Shown one piece after another: positions 32,498 to 39,634 of a stretch of DNA of 39,884 nucleotides. Below the pieces are notes generated by a model. The model saw only the letters and a list, made by a program, of their open reading frames with translations, did no database searches and was not told the origin of the DNA. The DNA is taken from contig CACXAT010000018.1 in the NCBI GenBank assembly GCA_902765725.1, forward strand, positions 1 to 39,884. The letters are read 5' to 3'. Each line of letters opens with the position of its first letter. Within the stretch, counting starts at the first letter, position 1. Position numbers and translations under genes: made by a program. This DNA comes from an uncultured Lachnospiraceae bacterium. Its GTDB lineage: Bacteria; Bacillota; Clostridia; Lachnospirales; Lachnospiraceae.

Positions 32498-32535
32498 AAC
32501 TGCCGGGCCGCAGACAGTGCTGCGGCCCGGCAGTT
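32498..32535. terminator. Bidirectional terminator between lectin-like and aldo/keto reductase genes
   Basis: A perfect 16-bp GC-rich stem (32498-32513 with 32520-32535) with loop ACAGTG. It is placed between the two convergent stop codons and can serve both. Confidence 0.85.
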
Positions 32536-32537
32536 TA

Positions 32538-33497
32538 TCAGACTGTATGAGCCTGGTAGGTCCTTACGGCCTCATCCAGTCTTGCAACCTCCTTGTCGCT
32601 CAGGGACCAGTCCGCTGCCGCACAGTTCTCAAGGACCTTCTCCTTCGTCTGAGCGCCAACGATGCAGGTCGACACATACTCTTTCTGGAAGGACCAGTTC
32701 AGCGCGATCTGCGACAGTGCCACGCCGTTATGGGCCTGTGATATCTCATCCATGACTCCCACTACCTTCATCGCTTCGGAGAACAGCGGCTCCTGGAAAT
32801 GCTTATAGAAGCGGTTCCGGCTGTCGGTCGGGTCATATTCCCTCACCTGACGGATCTTGCCTGTCAGGATGCCGCCTCCCAGAGAGCCGTAGGTCATGCA
32901 GGCCATTCCTTTTGAATGCGCCCATCTGATCAGTTCCTCCTGCTGAGTGTATACCATGGAATACTGAGGCTGTATTGCCTCGATCAGACCATACTTTCCT
33001 GCCTCTTCAATCTGCTCGATCGAGAAATTGGACACTCCCACGTGCAGGATCTTTCCCTCTTTTTTCAGCTCATTCAGCGTATCCATTGTCTCCTCGAAGG
33101 GAGTATTCGGATCCGGCCAGTGGATCAGCATCAGGTCAACGTGATCTGTCTGGAGATTCCTCAGCGATTCTTCACACTGCCTGCGGACCGTCTCCCTGGA
33201 TCCGTCTCTGCGGTATACCTTGCCGTCCACAAAAAGATGTCCGCATTTTGTGGAGATAAAGATCTTGTCACGAACACCCAGCTGGGCAAGCGCCCTTCCC
33301 AGGACACGTTCCGCGGCGCCATTGTTATAGGCAGGCGCTGTATCAATCAGATTGATCCCGCAGTCTACGGCTGTCCTGATGGCATCGACTCTTGTCGATT
33401 CGTCATAGTGGTCCCAGCCCACATCGCCCATTCCCCATGTGCCGAGTGTGATCTGAGATACGCGCATTCCGGTACTTCCGAATTCCTTGAATTTCAT
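32538..33497 (-). CDS. Aldo/keto reductase
   Basis: NADPH-dependent oxidoreductase of the AKR superfamily (319 residues, TIM barrel). The tetrad is present: Asp and Tyr in DTAPAYNNG, Lys in ISTKCG and His in LMLIHWPDP. The C-terminal nucleotide part shows TCIVGAQTKEKVLENC. The start MKFKEFGSTGMRVSQITLG is typical. Substrate is not determinable. It forms a single-gene unit between the bidirectional terminator and an upstream gap of 298 bases. Confidence 0.95.
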   Translation of the reverse strand: MKFKEFGSTGMRVSQITLGTWGMGDVGWDHYDESTRVDAIRTAVDCGINLIDTAPAYNNGAAERVLGRALAQLGVRDKIFISTKCGHLFVDGKVYRRDGSRETVRRQCEESLRNLQTDHVDLMLIHWPDPNTPFEETMDTLNELKKEGKILHVGVSNFSIEQIEEAGKYGLIEAIQPQYSMVYTQQEELIRWAHSKGMACMTYGSLGGGILTGKIRQVREYDPTDSRNRFYKHFQEPLFSEAMKVVGVMDEISQAHNGVALSQIALNWSFQKEYVSTCIVGAQTKEKVLENCAAADWSLSDKEVARLDEAVRTYQAHTV

Positions 33498-33707
33498 CTT
33501 CCTGTCCCCTTCCTGATCTGCAATTTCACAAATCCGTCTGCGGCGGATCCATATCCGGCACTATTATCTCACACTTGGGCCCGTCATGCAAAGCAGGTCA
33601 GGCGCAGAACAGCAATTTGATGATGTCATCATACGGTGTCTGTGATACTGCGGTCACTATATATGTATAAAAGTCAAGTATGATCTTCTGCTGATATTTG
33701 GCTATAC

Positions 33708-33713
33708 TATAAT
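33708..33713 (+). promoter_or_regulatory. -10 element of the flavodoxin-like gene
   Basis: A perfect TATAAT at 33708-33713, about 80 bases before the start codon. No convincing -35 is seen at the right distance. The rest of the gap 33498-33707 holds only a short palindrome TGATGA/TCATCA (33618-33631). Confidence 0.5.
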
Positions 33714-33740
33714 TACAGGATTCAGAAACCATATATTAGT

Positions 33741-33776
33741 TGGCTAAAGCCAGAGACAACGGCGGCAAAACCGCCG
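33741..33776 (+). promoter_or_regulatory. Two-hairpin leader before the flavodoxin-like gene
   Basis: Hairpin TGGC-TAAA-GCCA (33741-33752) and GC-only hairpin CGGCGG-CAAAA-CCGCCG (33760-33776) stand just before the AAGGAG site. No known riboswitch class fits by eye. They may stabilise the message or bind something. Confidence 0.4.
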
Positions 33777-33795
33777 GGCACAGAAAGGAGTAAGA

Positions 33796-34761
33796 ATGGG
33801 TAAAAAAGTAGTCGCCTTTACAGCCGGAAGACGCGGCGGGAACTGTGAGATCTATGTCAAGATCGCGCTTCAGGAACTGTCCGGAATGGGAATCGAATGT
33901 GAGATGATCCGCCTCCATGAATGTGACCTGCGTCCCTGTCTGGACTGCCCGAACGGCCCCTGCTACGCGAAAGGACCGAACGCCTGTGTACTGAAAGATG
34001 ACGGTCCCTGGCTTGCGGAGAAGTTCCTTGAGAGTGACGGCTATCTCCTCGCCGCACCTGTATGGTCCCTCTCACCCTGCGGTGTTGTGACTGACTTCCG
34101 TGACCGTGTATTCGGGCCGAAGATGGACCTCTCCCAGATGGAAGCACACGGAATTCCCGAATGGGCCCAGGGCCGTGCCAAGCAGCGTCCGGGCGCACTG
34201 ATCTCTGTCGGCGGCGCTCTGTCCGAGCACTGGACATCTCTGGGACTTGCAACCCTGTATACGACTACATTCTCCGCGCAGACCAACGTGATCGATAATA
34301 TCAATATCTATCAGGTAGCGGATCCGGGCGAAGCACTGATGCGGAAGGATTACATCACAAAGGTCAGATATCTTGCACAGAATCTGGGCCATGCTGTCCT
34401 GAATCCTCAGAAAGACTGGGAAAATAAGTGGCTCGGTGATCTGGACGACGGTGAAGCATGTCCCGGATGCCATACTTCACTCATGATCGCAAAACCCGGC
34501 AGAGACTATGTTGAATGTGCGATCTGCGGGAGAAGAGGATATGTAAAACTGGATAAAGACGGAAAGCTCACATATACCTGGCCTGAAGATAACAGGAACC
34601 GACTGACCATGATGGGCAAGTTCGATCACGTCCGGGAGATCGAGAGACATACGGCGGAAAGATATGAGCCTCATAAAGACGAGATCCAGGATGAGCTGAA
34701 GATGTATCGTCAGATGGAACAGTTCACAGTCAAAGCGCCATCAAAACAGAAAGCAAAATAA
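33796..34761 (+). CDS. Flavodoxin-fold NAD(P)H-dependent oxidoreductase with zinc-ribbon-like tail
   Basis: A 321-residue protein. The N-terminal 190 residues resemble the NADPH-dependent FMN reductase family: VVAFTAGRRGGNCEIYV takes the place of the FMN phosphate loop, then CDLRPCLDCPNGPCYAKG gives the cysteine-rich segment seen in iron-sulfur flavoproteins, and LLAAPVWSLSPCGVV follows. The C-terminal third holds CPGCH and CAICGRRGYV, a four-cysteine zinc-ribbon-like unit, then a charged tail. The phosphate loop is GRRGGN rather than the usual GSPRKxGN. The cysteine cluster might hold an Fe-S centre. AAGGAG lies five bases before the ATG; it is a single-gene unit with its own terminator. Confidence 0.8.
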   Translation: MGKKVVAFTAGRRGGNCEIYVKIALQELSGMGIECEMIRLHECDLRPCLDCPNGPCYAKGPNACVLKDDGPWLAEKFLESDGYLLAAPVWSLSPCGVVTDFRDRVFGPKMDLSQMEAHGIPEWAQGRAKQRPGALISVGGALSEHWTSLGLATLYTTTFSAQTNVIDNINIYQVADPGEALMRKDYITKVRYLAQNLGHAVLNPQKDWENKWLGDLDDGEACPGCHTSLMIAKPGRDYVECAICGRRGYVKLDKDGKLTYTWPEDNRNRLTMMGKFDHVREIERHTAERYEPHKDEIQDELKMYRQMEQFTVKAPSKQKAK

Positions 34762-34765
34762 AACA

Positions 34766-34794
34766 GCTGCTGCATAAGCTTCTGCAGCATTTTA
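34766..34794 (+). terminator. Terminator of the flavodoxin-like gene
   Basis: Stem TGCTGCA/TGCAGCA (34768-34774 with 34783-34789) followed by TTTT. It begins within 10 bases of the stop codon. Confidence 0.7.
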
Positions 34795-34917
34795 ATGGTT
34801 TGTTTCTAAATACATTGATTCAATTGCTTTCTCCGCATCCTCTGTTCTCTCAAACTCCCTGCCGCCGGTGATGGCAGTGTTATCAATCCACAAATCGGAT
34901 TGTCTGCTTTTCTGCAT
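34792..34917 (-). CDS. Possible 41-residue small ORF overlapping the S66 peptidase 3' end
   Basis: An ATG at 34917 opens a frame of 41 codons with the text DLWIDNTAITGGREF and a charged helix after it. It looks more protein-like than a chance frame. It overlaps the end of the S66 gene by 35 bases in another frame, has no clear ribosome site, and may be the tail of a lost gene. I do not recognise a family. Confidence 0.25.
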   Translation of the reverse strand: MQKSRQSDLWIDNTAITGGREFERTEDAEKAIESMYLETNH

Positions 34918-35911
34918 CAACTACCGCATTGACTCCGAAAGGTACAATGCAGCGCGGCATTGCATGACCAACATTTATATTGAAAACGATTGGAAGAGCC
35001 GGCTTATCGACCACTTTTACCAGCAGCTCTTTGTATTCATCCGCATAAACCTCATCCATAGGCTTTCCGGCCAGAATACCGGCTGCCGAATCGAATACAC
35101 CTGTTTCCTTCAGATACTCGAGTGCTTTCCGGTATTTTTCGGGTGAAGGCTTTTCCTCACTGGTTTCCAGCAGAAGGATTCGCCCCTTCCAGTCCTCCGC
35201 ATCAGGAAATATATGATACTTCTGGCATAACGCGGGCATATCCGCATATCGTTCCCCATTGAAGAAATCATACAGGGAATCGATACAGCCTCCAAGTATT
35301 TTCCCTTTAAACACATGAGGTCCCTGGAGCAATTCAAAGCCGTGGTTCATATGCGATTCTGTCCGTGTGCCAACCTGATCGGGCGAAAAAGAATGCCTCT
35401 CCTCATACCACACATCACTCGGTGTGATCTCTCTGATCCGGCCTGTTGCAATCAATTCCTCAAAATATTGTCTGGTGTACGGATGCATATCCGGGCCAAT
35501 TTCGCACAGATCGGGCAGAAAAGCCTGCCCGTAAAAAGTATTAAGGCCAACTTTGTGGAGCATCAGGTGGTTAATTGTGGTGTCGGAAAACCCCAGGAAC
35601 ACCTTGTCTGTCACAGCATTCTCCAGTTCACCATGCTCAAACAGATAGGGCAGCAGGCGGTAGGTATCATCACCGCCGATGGCACAAAGAATCATATCCA
35701 CTTCCGGATCTCGAAAAGCCTCTAAAAGATCCTCTGCCCTCTTTTCGGGATGATCCCTGATATAATCAAGCCCCCTGCGTGCATGCGGCATAAACTTCAC
35801 ATTCAGCCCCAGTTCTTTTAATCTGCGAAGACCGATCTCCACCTCAAACTGTATGAATGGCTCTCCGATGATTCCACTGGAAAGACTGACTATCGCCACA
35901 TTCCTGATCAT
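34883..35911 (-). CDS. S66 family peptidase (LD-carboxypeptidase/MccF-like)
   Basis: Serine peptidase of the S66 family, which includes murein LD-carboxypeptidase and microcin C self-immunity protein MccF. The Ser-Glu-His set is visible: Ser in FLGFSDTTINHL, Glu in LLLETSEEKP and His in VGHAMPRC. The 342 residues and the opening VAIVSLSSG match MccF-like members better than short LdcA. There is no signal peptide, so it acts in the cytoplasm, perhaps on peptidyl-nucleotide toxins or on recycled cell-wall peptides. GGAGG lies six bases before the ATG. Confidence 0.92.
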   Translation of the reverse strand: MIRNVAIVSLSSGIIGEPFIQFEVEIGLRRLKELGLNVKFMPHARRGLDYIRDHPEKRAEDLLEAFRDPEVDMILCAIGGDDTYRLLPYLFEHGELENAVTDKVFLGFSDTTINHLMLHKVGLNTFYGQAFLPDLCEIGPDMHPYTRQYFEELIATGRIREITPSDVWYEERHSFSPDQVGTRTESHMNHGFELLQGPHVFKGKILGGCIDSLYDFFNGERYADMPALCQKYHIFPDAEDWKGRILLLETSEEKPSPEKYRKALEYLKETGVFDSAAGILAGKPMDEVYADEYKELLVKVVDKPALPIVFNINVGHAMPRCIVPFGVNAVVDAEKQTIRFVD

Positions 35912-35943
35912 GATTCACCTCCACAATTTTTCATCCGGATTCT

Positions 35944-36489
35944 TTACAGTTCCATACGCATGTAAACCAGTTCCTGATATCCACTCAGGCGTGACTTGAA
36001 GCCTCTTGGATTTCGACCATATTCCATAAAACCGGCTTTCTTATACATTGTGATTGCGGTCTCATTCTCCGCAACCACGCTCAACTCCAGCTGTTCATAT
36101 CCGGCTTCTCTGGCACAATCTATACAGGCGTTCATCAACGCTGTGCCAATTCCGAGGTCCCAGTATTTTCGATCTATACTGATGCCAACCTCTGCCCGGT
36201 GACAAATCTTGTCCCTGCCCCCGACAGCCGCTATACCGGCAAGGCCGGCGACAGCACCTTCGACCTGTGCGAGAATCTCAACCTCTGATTCACTGTCTGT
36301 TTTCCGCTGCAGGAACTGACCCTCCTGCTCTGCAGTCATGGTATTCTCATCCGGATATGAAAGCAGATAGTCGGTCTGCTCATGTGTCAGGATGAAATTG
36401 GAAAGAACCGCCTGACCATCACGTTCCTCACCATTTCGAAGAATGCATTCTCTGCCGTCCTTTAATGTGACAGTTTTTTGATATTTCAT
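35944..36489 (-). CDS. GNAT family N-acetyltransferase
   Basis: Acetyl-CoA-dependent acetyltransferase of 181 residues. The acetyl-CoA-binding segment is RKYWDLGIGTALMNACID (motif A), preceded by the strand AEVGISID and followed by YEQLELSVVAENETAITMYKKAGF (motif B). Substrate is unknown. The start at 36489 lies inside a short remnant frame of a flavodoxin gene (see the entry at 36428-36568). Confidence 0.92.
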   Translation of the reverse strand: MKYQKTVTLKDGRECILRNGEERDGQAVLSNFILTHEQTDYLLSYPDENTMTAEQEGQFLQRKTDSESEVEILAQVEGAVAGLAGIAAVGGRDKICHRAEVGISIDRKYWDLGIGTALMNACIDCAREAGYEQLELSVVAENETAITMYKKAGFMEYGRNPRGFKSRLSGYQELVYMRMEL

Positions 36490-36568
36490 GGCATGTTTTC
36501 CTCTTTGCAGATCCCGAATTGTCGATGTTTTCTTTTCTGGGGCTTCCGTTCAGAACAACGATTTTCAT
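36428..36568 (-). pseudogene. Remnant: 5' end of a flavodoxin/NADPH-FMN reductase gene
   Basis: The ATG at 36568, with AGAGGAAAT upstream, opens a 46-codon frame beginning MKIVVLNGSPRKEN, the classic start of NADPH-dependent FMN reductases. Similarity ends after about 14 residues, and the rest runs into the acetyltransferase gene. It appears to be the 5' end of a deleted gene that keeps its translation signal. Confidence 0.6.
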
Positions 36569-36569
36569 G

Positions 36570-36662
36570 TTATTTCCTCTTTAGCATTTTCAGTTGCTTA
36601 TTGCGCACCCCGTCTGTATTCGTTACAAGAGCGTTGCCTGTTCCCAGCATTGTTAGTTTCAT
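36570..36662 (-). pseudogene. Remnant: 5' end of an MBL-fold hydrolase gene
   Basis: The ATG at 36662, with GGAG seven bases upstream, opens a 30-codon frame beginning MKLTMLGTGNALVT, the start of ribonuclease Z-like MBL-fold metallohydrolases. Similarity stops there, before the metal-binding HxHxDH motif. Its stop lies one base from the next remnant start, as in an operon. Confidence 0.55.
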
Positions 36663-36819
36663 ATGTTATCTCCGTCAACTGATACATGATCGGCTGTGTG
36701 GAGCATCCCAGAAAAGCTGCGAGATTCCTTGCCGAAAAAGCTTCATATCCTCTATGCCGTATCAGCTGGAAGGTGCCTTCTACCATGATCGTCCGCTTCA
36801 GAAACTGGAAATTATGCAT
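36598..36819 (-). pseudogene. Remnant: N-terminal HTH of a TetR-family regulator
   Basis: Residues 8-45 (TIMVEGTFQLIRHRGYEAF and then SARNLAAFLGCSTQPIMYQ) are the helix-turn-helix of a TetR/AcrR repressor. The remaining 140 or so residues of a normal TetR protein are missing; the frame then overlaps the start of the MBL-fold remnant and ends at 36598. No ribosome site is clear. Confidence 0.65.
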
Positions 36820-36834
36820 TAAGTTCGTACATGC

Positions 36835-37584
36835 TCAGTCGGCGCTTACAAGTTTCAGGAACTTTTTTTCATTCATCTGCTCATTCGTAATATATTCTCC
36901 GTCATGGAACAACGCATAATTCGTGATCGGCGTCGGAGTATTCTGCGCTTCTTCTCTGCTTTCGATATGAATCGCATGGAATGGTATAGCATTCTCTTTG
37001 GCAGTCTGCTCCAGAACAGGCACATATTTCGCATTAAACGGACATTGGCTGGTGTAATACAGCACATATCCTTTTTCTTCTATGTGAGGATGCTTTGCGC
37101 ATTCCCGGAAATGGGGGTTGTCTCCATCCGTCACAAATGGCAGGTACCACAACTGAATGCCATTGTCTGCCTCATCACACACAGTAAATCCTTTATATTT
37201 CAGGAACTTAGGATCAGCAAGGAACGGCTTCTTTTTTGCTGCCGCCAGAATGCACAGTCCCTTTTTCCCTTTTTCTTTACTGTCATCAATACAGGCGTTC
37301 AGCAAGTCAGTAGAATAACCATGACCTTTGAAAGAACCGGACACCCACAGGCAATCGATATACATATAGCCGTCAGCCTTGATCGGAACCCACGCGTTCT
37401 CAGCCGGAATATATTCAATAAAGCACTTTCCCCGCTCCACACTCTTCAGAAAGACAAGTCCCTCATCAAATCTGTCGGTAAGCCACGCTTTCTTGGACGA
37501 AACCTGAACATCCTTATTATTGGAAATGGCACAGCAGATATGCTCCTTTTCCAGATTTTCCTTTGTAACTCTGATGTACTCCAT
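36835..37584 (-). CDS. YoaP-like acetyltransferase with C-terminal thiol domain
   Basis: A 249-residue two-domain protein. Residues 1-150 form a GNAT fold with the CoA segment WVSGSFKGHGYSTDLLNACI. Residues about 160-249 form a YoaP-type domain with thioredoxin-like character (YVLYYTSQCPFNAKYVPVLE, then ITNYALFHDGEYIT), in which Cys in SQCPF stands at the position of a redox cysteine. The arrangement matches Bacillus YoaP. Substrate is unknown. Confidence 0.85.
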   Translation of the reverse strand: MEYIRVTKENLEKEHICCAISNNKDVQVSSKKAWLTDRFDEGLVFLKSVERGKCFIEYIPAENAWVPIKADGYMYIDCLWVSGSFKGHGYSTDLLNACIDDSKEKGKKGLCILAAAKKKPFLADPKFLKYKGFTVCDEADNGIQLWYLPFVTDGDNPHFRECAKHPHIEEKGYVLYYTSQCPFNAKYVPVLEQTAKENAIPFHAIHIESREEAQNTPTPITNYALFHDGEYITNEQMNEKKFLKLVSAD

Positions 37585-37647
37585 ACGATCATCTCTCTTT
37601 CACTTTTATCGGATGACGGATCACAGTCCTCATTATCCCAAGTTGTC

Positions 37648-38340
37648 TCAATGGTTCGCTTTAGAAAATGGACAGCGCTTACCTATGCATTGATTATTCT
37701 GCGACGAGAAACTGCACACAATCTCCGGCTTTTCCATCTCAACACCAAAATGATCCTTTACAAAATCAACAGCAGCAAGGATCGACAGAAAAGAATCCCG
37801 CTTACAGCAACGAGGGCCTCCAATCTCACCGATCTGTTCCAATGATTTTGCCGTCATTTTGTGGGACAGGGCAAATGGTTCTTTTGCCAGAGGCGTGGAC
37901 TTTGAGATGATGGAGATGAACATTCCCGAACTGATTCCTGCTCCGCAGGCACCCCAGAATCCACAGGCTCCACCGGGAACACTCTTTCCACGGTTCATCA
38001 TCTCAGCCAGTGAGCGGCGGAGATCAATGTCACCTCCTGCATTTTTATAAGCTGTCAGCAATGCCGCCCCTACCATAACATGGTGTTCCGGCCCATGCAT
38101 ATGACAAAACGGAAGCGACATCATCTTTTCAATAATGGCAATCGGATTCTTTGAAGGTTCCTTTATACATAACCCGATAATTGTATCCAGGCCCTGTGTA
38201 TGACATTCGTTGCACACATAGTGACCGTTGATACATCTGGTTTTACTATTCTCTGTTTTATGGCAAATCTCACATTCCATGAGAATATCTTTTTCAAGAT
38301 ATTCCAGTGGTGCCTTGCAGATTAAGCATTCTTCCATCAT
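37648..38340 (-). CDS. DUF5714 cysteine-rich protein
   Basis: A 230-residue protein I assign to DUF5714. It starts with treble-clef-like cysteine pairs (CLICKAPL, CEICHKTE, CINGHYVCNECH), then a helical core with CHMHGPEHHVMVGAALL and GGACGFWGACGAGIS, then GGPRCCKRDSF and a terminal CIGKRCPFS. About 20 cysteines and several histidines suggest bound zinc or an Fe-S centre. Related domains occur next to or fused with methyltransferases and radical-SAM proteins, but the function is not established to my knowledge. GGGGG lies eight bases before the ATG. Confidence 0.8.
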   Translation of the reverse strand: MMEECLICKAPLEYLEKDILMECEICHKTENSKTRCINGHYVCNECHTQGLDTIIGLCIKEPSKNPIAIIEKMMSLPFCHMHGPEHHVMVGAALLTAYKNAGGDIDLRRSLAEMMNRGKSVPGGACGFWGACGAGISSGMFISIISKSTPLAKEPFALSHKMTAKSLEQIGEIGGPRCCKRDSFLSILAAVDFVKDHFGVEMEKPEIVCSFSSQNNQCIGKRCPFSKANH

Positions 38341-38664
38341 CTATTATTCCCCCTGCAAATATCGAGTTGCCGCAGTCTCAGAAGCACAAAACTGCCCGTT
38401 GTCGTATCACCACCGCCACAGCCCGAAAGGTCCAGTACGACATTTTCAATCGGTGAACCCTCACGCGTGATCTGGGAAAACGCGTAGAGGCACAAGCCTA
38501 CGGTGTCATTTGTATCCACTGTCGGCGGATCCTGATAGTAATCCCTGCCATCCTCCAGTGTCAGGAAAGGATTCTCATCCGTCTCTGCCGCAAAGCTGTA
38601 TGGCAAGCACCATTGACAAAGACAATGTTACAACTCTGCTAAATGTAATGTCATGGTTATTCAT
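38337..38664 (-). pseudogene. Remnant of a secreted S41-like peptidase, frameshifted and truncated
   Basis: GGAGG and the ATG at 38664 begin a signal-peptide-like run (MNNHDITFSRVVTLSLSMVLA) that soon leaves frame. The next frame continues as LPYSFAAETDENPFL, a natural cleavage site, and reaches IENVVLDLSGCGGGDTTTG, which resembles the substrate-binding glycine motif of S41 (C-terminal processing) peptidases. The frame then stops at the DUF5714 gene, without the catalytic part. It therefore carries at least one frameshift and a 3' deletion. Confidence 0.55.
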
Positions 38665-38745
38665 TTCCGTCCTCCATCCTATAAATAGAATAGAAAATGG
38701 TACCAGCAAAAAAGGAAAAGAAAGACACGTAGTCTGCTCCAGACT

Positions 38746-39489
38746 TTAATCTATCCACCATTCAGGAGTTAATTCTCCCAGTTTCATTACCTGCCCTTTT
38801 GAATAATCAATCATGATTTCAATATCTTTATATTTCCCCGGCATCAGCTGAACCATTAATTCCCTGCAAGCACCGCATGGTGCGCCTTTTCCTTCATTTG
38901 GCGGAATGCAGAGGACTCTGTCTATTTCATACTCGCCGTTTGTGATCATATTGAAAATAGCATTTCTCTCTGCACATATCCCAAGAGTTGAACAGGTATC
39001 AATACATACTCCGACATATATATTCCCCGATTTAGACCGAACCGCAGCGGATACCTCTCCGGCCGTAACATAATCTGAAATAGTTTTCCCACCCAATACG
39101 GCTTTTGCTGCATTATACATATCAATCCATATTTGATCCATGTTATTCATTTCCAAATCGCTGCTCCATTTGTTCCCCATTTTAGTGGAAAGATTCTTCT
39201 CCTTCTCAAAAAACGCTTTTTCCAGTCTCTTATATTCATCATCCGTACACACCTGGCGGCACATGGGTTCAAAGGATTTTATCACCCGGTATCTGCACCA
39301 GTTTTCTGGCTTACAGCCATAACAAACTATTTCTTCATTTTCCACCACACGATCACGGTATCCGATTCTCATCCATAATTCCGCGGTATGATGCAGTTCA
39401 TCGTCTGTTTTCTCATATGGATGTACAGCATACCTTGGGCACGATGCGCAATCATTTCCACAGGCAGCTATGATCTTTTCTTCTATCAT
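38746..39489 (-). CDS. DUF3795-cytidine deaminase-like fusion protein
   Basis: A 247-residue protein of two parts. Residues 1-75 have the cysteine pattern of DUF3795 (ACGNDCASCPRY, CYGCKPENWC), a likely zinc or metal site. Residues about 115-247 are a cytidine/blasticidin-deaminase-like domain with the catalytic CAERNAIF (Glu as proton carrier) and PCGACREL zinc motifs complete. The joint is in one frame with no internal ribosome site; an ATG at the start of the second domain could allow separate synthesis. AAGGAAGGA lies eight bases before the first ATG. Substrate is unknown; small deaminases of this type may act on nucleosides or nucleoside antibiotics. Confidence 0.85.
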   Translation of the reverse strand: MIEEKIIAACGNDCASCPRYAVHPYEKTDDELHHTAELWMRIGYRDRVVENEEIVCYGCKPENWCRYRVIKSFEPMCRQVCTDDEYKRLEKAFFEKEKNLSTKMGNKWSSDLEMNNMDQIWIDMYNAAKAVLGGKTISDYVTAGEVSAAVRSKSGNIYVGVCIDTCSTLGICAERNAIFNMITNGEYEIDRVLCIPPNEGKGAPCGACRELMVQLMPGKYKDIEIMIDYSKGQVMKLGELTPEWWID

Positions 39490-39634
39490 TTTTTATATCC
39501 TTCCTTAGGATCTGGAAGTTCGTCATACATAAATATCGATTTAGCGGCATCACGACAAGCTGGAATTTGTTGCTCTTCCATGAAATAGGTATCGATTCTT
39601 TTTCGCGCCTGTCAAATTCAAATGCGTGCGTTGA

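Noticed and set aside
33618..33631. Palindrome TGATGA-TG-TCATCA upstream of the flavodoxin-like gene
   Set aside because: Short, isolated and not placed at a convincing promoter.
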